Made by a program: the position numbers and the translations under genes. Shown here in pieces: positions 1 to 11,302 of a DNA stretch of 64,000 nucleotides (within the stretch, counting starts at the first letter, position 1; the number at the start of each line of letters is the position of its first letter). The DNA lies in assembly GCA_942159475.1 (NCBI GenBank), contig OW804094.1:58338966-58402965 (forward strand), in the 5' to 3' direction. The notes under the pieces are model-generated. The model was given only the letters and a program-made list of their open reading frames with translations. It did no database searches and was not told the origin of the DNA. The stretch is from Sthenelais limicola (Eukaryota; Annelida; Polychaeta; Phyllodocida; Sigalionidae).

Positions 1-503
1 AGTAGAGAACTGTGTGGAGGGATATTCTGTTTCAAGAAATTACCTACAGACTGTCACGATTAAAAATAAGCACCTTTGACAACTCAGTCCTCTCAATGCA
101 CTCCACCATGATAATATGTCTATGTATAACATGGAAATAAATCTCATTTTTCATAAGGACAACATGTAAAGGGACAAGTCCTGACTTCAAACATATATAT
201 AAGGAATATTTCAATGCTTTGGATTATCCAAGGGGAGGATATAAATCTGGTACATATTTATGTACCACCCTTTAGATTTATTATCAGTCAGACGTTTACC
301 CTTTCCATTTACCATATTAGAATAGATAGTTCAAGTATAAAACTGGATGTACACTAAAGAATCATTGGCACCAGTGATATATGGGGCCATTCATTCAGCG
401 TTTTGAACATTTGTTATTTTGGCAGAGATATGCAAGGCACTGAAAGTATCGCAACGATAAGCGTTTTTTTCTCTTACCAGCACTTTCACATTCAGTATCA
501 ACT
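1..503. other. 3' flank of the Kir channel gene, noncoding
   Basis: This AT-rich stretch lies downstream of the minus-strand channel stop codon. A reverse-complement AATAAA at 277-282 is a candidate poly(A) signal about 220 bases past the stop, so much of this stretch is probably the 3' UTR. I see no other gene. Confidence 0.5.
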
Positions 504-2042
504 CTATGTCTGTGTTTCAGTGGGCTCATTGTCGACTTTAGATCTGTTTCTATTTTTGCTAAGATCGCTTGAGGACCAGAATCTGACCAGGCCGTTCATC
601 CATTTGTGTTTGTTGTTATTGATCTTGGCAGTTTGAGGAGGGACGCTTCCGTTGGGTAACTCTGTCTCCTCCAGTCTGCCCAGACCCTCCTGGGTGGTAT
701 TCCTTCGGTGGAAGCGGTGCTTAAACAAGGGCATCTGGCGGCGGACACCACAGTTCTCTGTGTGGTAGTTGGCTTTGCCCATATTGTCACCCTCTCCTTG
801 TCCGTCCATCTCATCATCCACGAACTCACCCTCATCATGGGCCTTGGCCGAACACTCGGGTGTGCTGACGGGCACTGTGGTGTGGAAGGCGGTGTAATCG
901 ATCTTGTACTGGCCGTTCTCCTTCTGATAGGTGAGCAGGGGGGCGAGGCGGTGCCCCCAGAGGATCTCGCTGGGCAGGTAGGAGGTCCTCACCTGGGTCG
1001 TCATGCCGGTGGACTCCACAGTGCCCTCGAGGAAGACGACGATCTCGAAGCGCTCGCTGACGAGCTGCTCCGCAGACATCTCCCAGAAAGGCGACTCCTC
1101 GTTGATCTTGTGTGTGACGGTGACTGGCCACACAAGGAAGATGTTGCCGTCGGAGAAACAGGTTTCTGGCTGTACATCCAGTGGGATCTGGCCCATGGGT
1201 AGGAGCTCGCCTTCCTTTGTGATGCGGTTGCGTACCATGGTTGCGCGTAGGGTACCACCCACTATGTGCGACTTGCGCATGTCTGCGACTCTGAATAGAA
1301 GGCAGTACTGGCCATCGCGCAGACAAATCACAGCACTTTTAGAGAACATAATTGTGTGGGCGCGGCCCTTGGGGCGGGATAGCTTGGCAAATATGATACC
1401 GGTCATCATGCTTTGAATGAAGACCCCTGTACATGATTGGATCATGAGGAGGACGATTGCTTCAGGGCATTTTGTGCCCATGGACCGGCTACCATAACCA
1501 ATAGTGTGTTGTGTCTCGAGGGAAAAGAGGAAAGCTGTAACAAAGTCATGCACATCCACCATGCAAGGCTGCCAGTTTTCATCGTTCACATGAAGGTGGT
1601 CGCCTCTGGCGTAGGCTACCAACCAGTAGAGAAGGGCAAATAGCAGCCAGGTGATGACGAAGGCGAGGGCGAAGAGAATGATGTTGTACCTCCACCTCAT
1701 GTCCAGCATTGTGGTGAAGATATCGCCCAGGTAGCGTCTTTTCCTTTTGGAAATGTTACTCAGGTGAATGTTACACTCGCCGTCCTTGAAGACAAGGCGG
1801 CGCTTGTGGCGCCTGGCGAAGAGCCGGCCCCTGTGCGCCACATCGTGCCCTCCGCCGATGGCGCCTGTTGAGTAGAAAGTACTGCCGATTGTGTCGTGGG
1901 GGTCAGAGCCGTCCACTGAGTCGAGGGGGGAGGAGAGTCCATTCCTGCCATGGCTGTGGCTGGGTGAGATGTCCGGTTTGGGCGAGGAGAGCACCGAGTC
2001 GTCTGTCTGAACGGGATCATAACGCCGCACGGTGAACTTCAT
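504..2042 (-). CDS. Inward-rectifier potassium channel (Kir family), 512 aa
   Basis: This encodes a K+ channel subunit of the plasma membrane; Kir channels are tetramers gated by PIP2 that set resting potential. A long basic N-terminal tail (about residues 1-90) is followed by the slide helix, M1 (about 119-143), the pore loop with selectivity filter T180-I-G-Y-G184, M2 (about 193-218) and a complete cytoplasmic Kir domain (to about 410). The C-terminal tail is low-complexity and charged. Family hallmarks visible are the extracellular cysteine pair C160 and C192, the pore salt-bridge pair E176 and R186, the RPK stretch after M2, and the LWGHR motif. At the M2 rectification-controller position (aspartate in Kir2.1) this protein has Q210. 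The open frame runs ten codons further upstream, but that stretch is a polypyrimidine-CAG splice acceptor, so I place the start at 2042. The coding region is intronless. The C-terminal four residues (ETQT) are not a class I PDZ ligand. The subfamily is not assigned; it resembles Kir2/Kir3 and invertebrate Irk proteins. Confidence 0.95.
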   Translation of the reverse strand: MKFTVRRYDPVQTDDSVLSSPKPDISPSHSHGRNGLSSPLDSVDGSDPHDTIGSTFYSTGAIGGGHDVAHRGRLFARRHKRRLVFKDGECNIHLSNISKRKRRYLGDIFTTMLDMRWRYNIILFALAFVITWLLFALLYWLVAYARGDHLHVNDENWQPCMVDVHDFVTAFLFSLETQHTIGYGSRSMGTKCPEAIVLLMIQSCTGVFIQSMMTGIIFAKLSRPKGRAHTIMFSKSAVICLRDGQYCLLFRVADMRKSHIVGGTLRATMVRNRITKEGELLPMGQIPLDVQPETCFSDGNIFLVWPVTVTHKINEESPFWEMSAEQLVSERFEIVVFLEGTVESTGMTTQVRTSYLPSEILWGHRLAPLLTYQKENGQYKIDYTAFHTTVPVSTPECSAKAHDEGEFVDDEMDGQGEGDNMGKANYHTENCGVRRQMPLFKHRFHRRNTTQEGLGRLEETELPNGSVPPQTAKINNNKHKWMNGLVRFWSSSDLSKNRNRSKVDNEPTETQT

Positions 2043-2051
2043 CTTCCCCGT

Positions 2052-2072
2052 TTCTGCAAGAGGAAAGAACAT
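2052..2072 (-). other. Splice acceptor of a 5' leader intron of the Kir gene
   Basis: Read on the minus strand, a pyrimidine-rich tract ends in CAG, with the AG at 2055-2054. The exon would begin at 2053, eleven bases before the channel ATG. The 5' UTR therefore has at least one intron; the upstream noncoding exon and promoter lie at higher coordinates and I could not locate them. Confidence 0.7.
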
Positions 2073-5000
2073 TAAAGAAATTAAGAATAGAAATCAAAAC
2101 AACGAATGTATGAAAAACATCAAATAATTCATACGAACTTCAAAGAAGGCAACTTCTCACAGTATTGAGTTACATGTATAAAGACGATCTTTGATTTGGC
2201 AAATAAATGTTATTCTGAATTAAAATAAAAAACGATTTAAAATTATGCAGACATACAAATGACATGGGGGAACGTGACAGGTAGGGAATGAGAGGTATTT
2301 AACATTCGATGATCCTAATCAAGCAATGAAGTTAATGTTCGTGTCATTTCTATAATTAGCTGTAATCACACGTACACTAAGGCAACATTGTCCTTGGTTC
2401 TGAGTGAATTCAATTTTTAAAAACAACAGAATCTTTATTCAGGCATTTTTGCATCATAGCACTCAAGACTAAGTTTCAAGACTCAAGGCTATAAGAAAGT
2501 GGGTGGACGTAACAGCATATATATATTTATGAGTCACATTTCCACTTCTCTGACATGAGTTCCTATGGCAATAGACATCTATTTATAGCATTCATCAATT
2601 TCAAACTGTTTCTTAATGACCGAAAGGATGTACTGTTGGCTTCCAATCATGACTTTAAAACTGTCGGTTGGACGTAACATTTTTACCTGTTTTTACCTGT
2701 TTTTTTAAATCATTCGCAAATTCATCTAAACTAAAGCGCTAAATTTATTTTGCAACATTTGTCATGTGGTTCCCTTGGCTATTACTAGGCAGGATGGAGC
2801 CTGGGGAACGATGCGTTCCTGTCCCTGAGAACAATATATATGGACGGAACATTTCAGGATGACACAAATGGCACCATTGACTGCTGAGGTATTTCTAAAA
2901 TATTTTGTTTTATTTTCAACAAAAATATCCAACACCTTCAGTTATCTTTTAAAATTCAGTTTCTGATATATATCGAAGCGAAACACTGGCTTTAAAAATT
3001 GGCCTAACTCATTTCGACACCACTAAAAAAAAAGCTAGAATGTCCTGCTCTAGGAAATAATATTTGGATATTTCTAAATAAATCTGTGAATCTAACAGAA
3101 ATTTGCTGACAGTAAATTCCTGACCATATTTATTATATATTGTAGCAATATAAAGATCTAGAAAGTAACTGAGTTCCCATGCACCAAGACATGGATAGCT
3201 TTATACCCCATCGGTCGAGAATGACCACGTCCGACGCATCAAACATATCACTCCTATGGTAGCAATCCGTCCGCCACATATCTAAAGGTGACGGAGAACA
3301 TACATCCATGAGAGGACGTTTAAAGTCCTTCAATCCTGATCTCTCCATGATACAACTATTACTGGGCGAAAATTTGCGACTGACAAGAAACGGCCAAGAA
3401 AGGGATCCGATTATAATTTGATGTCCAGGCTGACAATACTATACATAAGTATCAAGCACAACCTCACAGGGCTATAGCAATTATAAGAAAACAACAAGAG
3501 ATTTAATTTAGGGTTATGACTCAGTCAAACTAACACGCGAATGTTCCTGGGAATCGGCCAATGGAAAGTACCACTGATAGTGATCCATTTCGCTGAACAA
3601 AAGTATACAGCAATTACCATCATATTAGCAGGTTGTCACCACAAGACAGGTGGTTGTTGTTGGCTGTAGGTGTAGTTATCGGTTTATGCAAGGAGGAACT
3701 GAACGTTAGCCGACAATGCCGTTTTCAATTATGTAATTGCCTTCTGAAGTTCAGCCACAAAGGGTTGAAAAAGGTGTCTAGCGTGTCATGCTACCACTAA
3801 TGGGTGGGTCATAATAAAGTGTATGCATGGGTTTTATGGAACTCTACACATTTGTGGCCTTTCCATTAAGATATTTTATATGGATGTAACGATGAACTTC
3901 TATGTACGCCCCAAGACCAGAAGATCCCCCACGAAAGGCATAGATTGTTCCTGTGGAACAAGACTTAGTGTTAGGATACTCGGAGGGGGAAATCCGATCA
4001 TAATTGTGTTGATTTGATAACGCTTACGATTAGAAAGCATGCCAATGTCAAATATTGAGGTAATATTGACCATAGAGATTATTTAATTCATTATTTAATT
4101 GTTGCTTGTTTTGCTACAATTCAACATTGGTTCACGCATTGAACCTATACGTTCAAGACAAACTTTAATATATACATTCACTAAATGGATAAATAAAGAT
4201 ACTTGGAAAAATACCACACAAATGCACCTCGGCATGGATTATTAAAATAATTTCTGTAAGATATTTTACGAAAGATCTCCGTGAATACGGTAGTGAATGC
4301 ACTTTTCCTCAATTGAAGTAATTGTCTAAAAGACGAACAACTAGGTTGTCAGAAATATTATAAAAGCTTTATATCCGTCTACAATTAAATGTGCGTTTTG
4401 ATGTGAGGAGTGGAAGTAGGACTGTCATTCACTGTCATAGCCGATAGCAATTTAGTCCCACGATGGAAGGGAAATTAAATGTTGAAGCAAACGAACGAAA
4501 GTAAATCTAGATGTATGTATTTTAGTGCATCAAATAAACCTTTTGAAATAGGTTTAAAAAGCGAGACTGGGATCAGCAACCACATCAACTTCAATGTCGT
4601 CTCTTTATTCGATAAGGTTTTTTCGTGCCCTCAGACATCTCCTGATGAAGAGCTACTTAAGAAATGTTTAAAAAATGGAGTTATTTGATCTTCTTGAGAA
4701 AGAGACAAATTTTAGAAACTTCTTAAAACCGAATTGATTGACATACGATGCTGAAATATTCGCTTTCACCCCTCTGATATATCTACGCCTCTTACTTTTT
4801 TTCCCAGGCCTCAAAAGAAAATCTAGAATCTTTGGCCATAGTTTGTAGAAATACCTGGACAGGAAGAGGCATTTTTGGACGCGTTACTGGAAATCATTTT
4901 CTTTTGAATGTGGAATGAATATAAACAGTGTACATCCTCTGTCTATAATGATTCCCCCAGGTATATTCAAAGAAATAAATTCAAGCAGCTGATATCTGAC

Positions 5001-6128
5001 TGAGCATTGCTCATGATTGTTATCTCCATATTTCCGATGTGATTAAGCTAAAGAAATCCGGATTCACGGCATCTACCATCATGTTACATACAAATGGTTA
5101 TTACGTGAGTTTGCCTGTACATCTACAGCTGATGCCAGCATACCGAGCCTGATGTGTGGCCAAAGACTGCGCAACGTGTATGAGACAATGCCAGGTTCAG
5201 GCCGGTCACAGAACGTAACACCTACAAGTCCTTGGGAAAAGGACAAACGATATGAGAAATGTAATCAATGAAAAACGTTCGTGGAAAAAGGAAAAAACGA
5301 TATGAGAAATGAACGTCCTACTGTGATAATATTACACAAAATGAGGCGATCATTCTGCCACTTAATCTCCCTTTAAAACGGCATTCTATAAGCAAAATAT
5401 AAAGGGTCTGCCTACCAGAAAGTTGTAACTGCCCCGACCCCTGCCCTTTCATTGGGTCTTCAGATTCACGGACTCGCGGTCCCATCCGACTTGTCTTAGC
5501 CTTGTCGAATCTCATGGTAAATATTTTTTGAAAAAATGATAATTTAATAATGAGGCAGGTCGGCTTTCTCCATATTCCTCGCCATTGTTATTATGCTTTT
5601 CTCCTATTATGCAAAGTATAGGGTAAATCCACAGGCATGGAAGAATATATCAACTCCACTAAAGTGTTAATCCATCATCTCCACACGTTGAAACAGCTTC
5701 ACGTGCCAATGAAGCTGTGCACATACACTTGCCTTTAAATCAAATGAAGGTTTAATAAGGGCACGCACGTAGTTCTCTGGAAGTCTGTCTATCGTTTAAT
5801 ATAGTGAGTTCAGGCGTATGACTGTATGCACTACAGCCAAAACACGTAGCACGACAGGCTTTATCCCATTACTGCCCTTTATTACCAGGGGATAGATGCC
5901 AACAAAATCTTGGGGTGGGGGTGAAGAGGGGCAGGAGGGCAATATGAGGCTATAGTACATGTCACTCCGTCCGTGCCGTATATACAAGTGACAGTTAATG
6001 TCTCCACCCCTAAATACCTCCCAATAGTTATGTACGGCCCTCTTTAAAATCACTTCACTCAGACTTCCTCTACATAATGCTAAATGACCTAGGCATGTCT
6101 AAAGAGGTATACCTAGAGGGAAACTTTT

Positions 6129-6168
<40 letters not shown>

Positions 6169-8239
6169 TCGTTCATTCTTTCTACCTTCATGTCTGCTCA
6201 GTTCAAACGTACAACATGCATAAAGGCAAGTACGTAGAGAATTCTGGAAAGATCCGCCCACCTGGCCCCAACATCTTTCACTTCGAGGCCTATTGTATAA
6301 AGGGACATCGCATTGCATTTGTCCAAAATATAGAGTTGCCAATGAAAAAGCCCGGTATGGCCACACACGCTGTGATCATTATGGCGAGGCCCTCTTCTCT
6401 TCACATTGTATACGGACAGTTCGCAGCCATTGAGGCCAGGGTGATATAACGATTGGTTAAGTGAGCAATCCTCTCATTGGCTGCGACCAACTCACTCCAC
6501 AAATAAATGGGCAGAGGACAGCCGTGATTTCGTGCCCCCAAGGGGTGACCGCGGACATCTAAACAGATATCATTCTTTTTGTACGTCCGGTCAATCTCCC
6601 AGACAGATTATGCTGCAAATGACTACTTAAAACCGTACAAACTTCCATCACTCAACTTACTACTTCTAAATTGAATTTTAAAAAAAGTGCTATAACGTGT
6701 GTAACATAAAGGAAACGAAGTGGTAAAGTTCATAAAGGAGTTTTTAGGGGTATGCACAATGAGGTATAACAAAAGAACGACAACAAATGAAGTAAGGAGG
6801 TCATCGCATGTCTTCTGTAGGAAATAATATTATTCCCACGTCATGTTCAGGGTTCTGTATTATTAAATACTGTATAGTCGCTGAAAACATTGTGCTACAA
6901 AGTATAGAACGCGACATTCGTATATTGCCCCGTTCACTATATGGTCTCTCACTGACAGGAGAAGTAGACAAATAATCGTTCATTTATTTGATAATTAGTC
7001 ATACCATATACGTTTGTATTGAAATTTATCATCAATATACATGCCCGGGTTCCCACGTGTTTCAGATGAAAAACGGATTAATTTTCATGAACTTTCCCAA
7101 TCAACGAATACTATCCACGATTTGAATTCCTATAATGTTAAGAAAATTAATGGGAAACGACAGAGCGGGAGAGACCGAAACGAGAGATAGAGGCAGAGAG
7201 CGACACAAACAACCAGCCAGACATATTTGAATTAATTAAACTAGAAGTTTGACAGGGCACGAAATCATTACGTTTTATGTACCACGGGTATGAGTCACAT
7301 TTCTTAATTGAGATATTCTAGACAACGCTCAACAACGCGGCTGGAAAGTTTGGTACCTACATGCTACACCTGTAGGGACAGTCATTGCGGAGGCCGTTGA
7401 GGGCCATTGACATGATAGGAGTATAAAGGGAAAAGTTAATAGGAGGATTCTATGGAGACAAACAGAAACAGCTTTGGAGAAAAATGATAGAAAAGTCGAG
7501 AAGAGACGGTAAAAGGCCAGCATTGCTGCACCATGAGAATACTTTCCAAGAACAGACGGCAGAAACATCGGTACAGAGCAGAGAGCTGGTCCTGGGACTT
7601 GATCAACCCTGCCGGCGCACCTCTGGTAGTTCCACCCGATGACACCCGACATAAAAAAAAATCGATCTCATAGACCAATTGACATTGAAACTTCAGAGAC
7701 GCGTGACAATAGGTAATGCCATTTATTCTATGCAATTTACGGTATTCTTTACTGCTTATCGTCCTATGGATGCCGGATGTGATGAAACGCGCATTAACAA
7801 GCAACAATTCATTATCAAGGTGACTGGCGTCGGTACATACTTATCAAATGATATTAAAACTTAAAATCTAGTATAGTAACCTGGGGTAAACCCTTATATG
7901 ATACAAGGAAGTATAACAAAAGACAGTTGCAGAGTGTACATATAAGTATTCTTTTTAATTCGTTAAACCTATTGTATAACGAATGAAGTTTTATATTAAT
8001 TATATTTTACTTAATCTGCATGGTTTTCCTAAATTTTTACATAGTTTTTTTAAGAGTAGATAAAGATGATGGTGTTTCTAGGATTTGAATTCCTATACAT
8101 ATTATATTCATAATTAGGGTTTATTTTAAAAGAGTTACACATATGGGGCAATACTGTTCAGTATATAAAATGAGATTTTATTTCTGTTTCTCTGGAGGTT
8201 TTAAGCATTATAGTACATGATAATCCTGCTAAATATAAT
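2073..8239. other. Noncoding upstream/intron region of the Kir gene
   Basis: No open frame here resembles a protein family. The sequence is AT-rich with a tetranucleotide microsatellite at 6125-6170. It presumably contains the Kir leader intron, upstream exon(s) and promoter, but nothing in the sequence lets me place them. Confidence 0.5.
6125..6170. repeat. (TTTC)n microsatellite
   Basis: About eleven uninterrupted TTTC units. The lysine/arginine/glutamate repeat protein predicted on the opposite strand is an artefact of this tract. Confidence 0.95.
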
Positions 8240-8815
8240 GCTAATGAATTAGGCAAATATACAATGCAAATATGCATTCAGTACTTACAGGAAGTTATTT
8301 TTTTAATTTCGCTTTCTTTAAGCATTATGATACAATATATTTCGAGCTAGATTTAATTAATGGTATATTAGATTTTACAGACCAGTGTGTAATATCAGGA
8401 ATATCAGAGAAGCGGTATACTTTGTAGGTATAATTAAAGTGATGTATGAAAAAATCTACAGTTCAGTAGCATTACCGCTAATTAGTTGTTGTTCTCAAAG
8501 AGACATACCTTTGATAAAGGTGGCCCAAATGAGGCAAATACACTGGGCTGAACTAATTCAGTATTTACAAGAAAGGGGGATTGTCATTCTAGTTTCTTTC
8601 TTGCTTTAAGCACTAAATATATATACTAGAATATTAATTCGTACTACACGTAATGCATACAGCACTCTGTATAAACAGATCAGTTCGTTACAAGAATATC
8701 AGAAAACGGCGGGAAAACTGAAATGGTGAAAACCTAATGAGCGCTTCGTTGTACATTTAGGGGATTTCCTATGGAAGGAAAGTGATCACTGAAGTACAAA
8801 AATAACACGATACTT
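8240..8815 (+). repeat. Diverged tandem repeat in the LINE 5' leader, period about 285-295 bp
   Basis: Several blocks recur with similar spacing. An AGGCAAATA..TTCAGTA(C/T)TTACA block is near 8250-8290 and again near 8533-8570. TTTAAGCA(T/C)TA is near 8318 and 8605. A GAATATCAGA(G/A)AA block is near 8399 and 8693. This looks like two diverged monomers directly upstream of ORF1. Tandem 5' UTR monomers that carry promoter activity are known in some LINEs; that role here is inference. Confidence 0.45.
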
Positions 8816-8820
8816 CGTAA

Positions 8821-11256
8821 ATGATCATTGAGAAGCTTTTCAGAAGGATACTCATCAAAATACAGGAGTATTTCAGAGAATTAATATCTCACCGCTCAAC
8901 AGACATGGGCGACGTCGGCGCGACATCGGTGCCATGCCAGGAGTCGACGGTGAAGGTAGGAGAAGGAAAATGTTCAAATTCCGAGGACATAAAATTGGAA
9001 CAACAAATCTCTGACGATGTAATAACATTTGAAACTGATTTTGGCAATCAAGGTCCGAAAACTATTGCTGTTTTAAGTGAGAAAGTTGAGAGCGTAAGGG
9101 GTTTATTGGAGGATGAAGCCAGTGTGATTGACAGTGACACTAAATGCGGCAGTGACACTAAAGGCGAGTCGTCACACCATGAAGTGACGGAAATCTCGAA
9201 GGTCATAGTTGAAGAGATAACTGACAATGTTTTCAAAAGTGAAAGTGGAAAGGAAGAGGATGAATTAACAAGGATGATAGAAAGAGAATTTATTACAAAT
9301 CAAACCACAGATGTAGACACTAACTGTAGCCAAAGCAAATGGGCGGGATTGAGAACAAACATGACTGAGGAAAGCTTGGGTAGTGATGACGAAGCATTGA
9401 CAGATCAGACGTCCCCGATGTCAGTGGTGCTGTCAGAGGAGGCCCAACCTCCACTCCTCAATGGGGAGGAAGATCGGACAGGCCGGAATTCTTAGAGTGT
9501 AACAGACAAAATTACGGTAGAGAAACAGAAAATTCAGGAAATTGATGATAGTCTTATTGATCTGATAGTTAAGAAAGTAGTAGATCAGATTAACCCCCAG
9601 CAAATCAAGCTAGAAAGATTATCCCTGATTCATGAAAACTCAGCTACTAACAGAAAAGTTGCCCACTTGAACAGAAAACTGAATAATTCGAATGCCTGGG
9701 CTGAACTTAGGTATGCAAAACTGAAGGAAAATATTGGTAACATTGAAGAAACCTACCCTAAAATAAAGGAAAATTCGAAGCTTTTTGAGTCGGATAGGCT
9801 TATATACCTTCGAAAAATTGATCAATTGAAATTGGAAGCTTGCTCGACGGAAAATGTTCGATCGGAGGTTGATTTAAAGGTGGAGAAGGCAGAAATCTCT
9901 AATGAAAACCTAGACCAAGGGATCATAAGTAGAATAGAGGAGCTAGAAAGAATAACAAAGGGCTATGCCGATAATAATGAGGATGAGAACAGGTTAGTGG
10001 GAAAAAATGGCCCCAAACCGACTAAAAAGAATCCATAGCGTAGCAAAAAGAAAGCCAAGGCCAAAGGAAAGCTTGTTAGTAAAGGGAGCAAGAAAATGGC
10101 AGATTTGGAAAATGACATTAACGATTCAATTTCCGAAATAAACTTAACAATTGATGATGGCAAAGTAGAGCTCGATCGATTAAAACGTAAACTTGGGACA
10201 TTGGAGGCAAACATAGACAAAATTGGGAGAGGGCTTACTGACGTCCAAAGTCTTAACCCGCAAGATTTAGGCCAGCAAAGAGAAGGGAAGCGAGATGGCA
10301 CGACCCACATCATAATTGAAGGGGTACCAGAGGGCTGGGACAAGTACCCGATAAATAATCAGGAAAATCAGAAGATAGGGAAAACAAAGTACTTTATCAG
10401 CGATTTACTAAATTCAGTCACTGAAATAAAACTTGAAGATGTCAGGGAAGCCTACCGTGTGGGTATTCCAAGAAAAGGTAAGGTCCGTGCCATATATGTC
10501 GATCTATCTGATACCCAAGCTAAGAAGATAGTTCTAAACAAATCCAAAGAGTTGAGAAGGAAAACAGGTATTGGGCTCTGGTTCAATAAATTCATCGTTG
10601 ATCAAGCGGATAAAGATTATCGAATGCTCACTGATTGTCATAAATTGCTCAGATTGAAGAAGGTCCCAACTGAACTAGTTTTGGGCCACATTAAGATCGA
10701 TGATAAAATCTACTCTCAACAAGACCTTCATTATTTGCCAAAAGGGTGCCAACCATGTGACATAGCAAATTTCCCTGTAGAAGGAGGGGGGGTGGGATTT
10801 CATGGGAGTCACAGCCCCTTCTCTAACTTTTACAAAGTAAAGATTGAATAAAAACAGCAAACCTTTACTTCATCCGAGCAAGCCTACCAATGGGTGAAAG
10901 CTCAGTTTCTAGGTAAACATGAGGCAGCGCGGAAAATACGCGAAATCTCCAAATTAGATTCCACGTCAACCCCGCAGCAAATGGCCGAATGGCACAAGGT
11001 AGACGAAGAAATACTGGCTGAAATCGTCAAAATAAAATTTGCTAAAAATAAGGACTTGAACGACATGATAAAAGCTCCTGAAAACACCAAATTCTTTGAA
11101 GCAACAAATTCCAAAAAATGGGGGATCGGGCGTTGGGTGCGAGGCGTGCTCATTGCAAATGGCGCCCGGGTCCCCCTGAAACCCAAATCGTTCACTGGCG
11201 AGAATAAGTTTGGGCGAATTTTAGACAAGATCAGAGAGGAATTACTCCAAAACTAA
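8821..11256 (+). pseudogene. LINE ORF1: acidic region, coiled coil, RNA-binding-like region, NADAR domain (three in-frame stops)
   Basis: A single reading frame of 812 codons runs from the ATG at 8821, immediately after an in-frame TAA, to the TAA at 11254. It is interrupted by TAG at 9493 (codon 225), TAG at 10036 (codon 406) and TAA at 10849 (codon 677), with no frameshift between. Residues 1-225 are acidic and polar. About 230-490 are lysine/glutamate-rich with coiled-coil character. About 496-650 resemble the L1 ORF1p RRM and C-terminal region (IIIEGVPEG, then a REAYRVG..RKGKVRAIYV block). About 658-811 form a NADAR domain. ORF1 proteins of LINEs bind the element RNA as ribonucleoprotein. 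The three stops can each be one transition from a glutamine codon (CAG/CAA), consistent with decay; TAG from TGG is also possible. The frame is otherwise intact, so the insertion is not very old. Confidence 0.8.
10792..11253 (+). other. NADAR (YbiA/DUF1768-type) domain inside LINE ORF1
   Basis: The family signature is clear. It begins GFHGSHSPFSNFY (residues 659-671), continues with SSEQAYQWVKAQFLG around E686, then KFAKNKDLNDMI, then EATNSKKWGIG with W767, and ends GENKFGRILDKIREELL. NADAR proteins are known as N-glycosidase-like hydrolases of the YbiA type, and some bacterial members remove ADP-ribose from guanine in DNA as antitoxins of DarT1-type toxins. The SNF, SEQxYQ and WGxG motifs that line the active site in that family are all present. 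The TAA at 10849 separates the SNF segment from the SEQ segment, so this copy would not make the whole domain without readthrough. Its position at the C-terminus of ORF1, upstream of the SGNH ORF, marks it as retroelement cargo and not a flanking host exon. Confidence 0.8.
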
Positions 11257-11302
11257 CATTATCGGAAGTATACTGATTATTGGAAGAAGCTCCAATCTAA
11301 AG

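Noticed and set aside
596..1643. Several ORFs of 60-164 codons overlapping the Kir gene on both strands
   Set aside because: They are out-of-frame shadows of a GC-richer coding exon and have no family features.
6070..6366. ORF with KKERKKER repeats
   Set aside because: Product of the (TTTC)n microsatellite read on the reverse strand.
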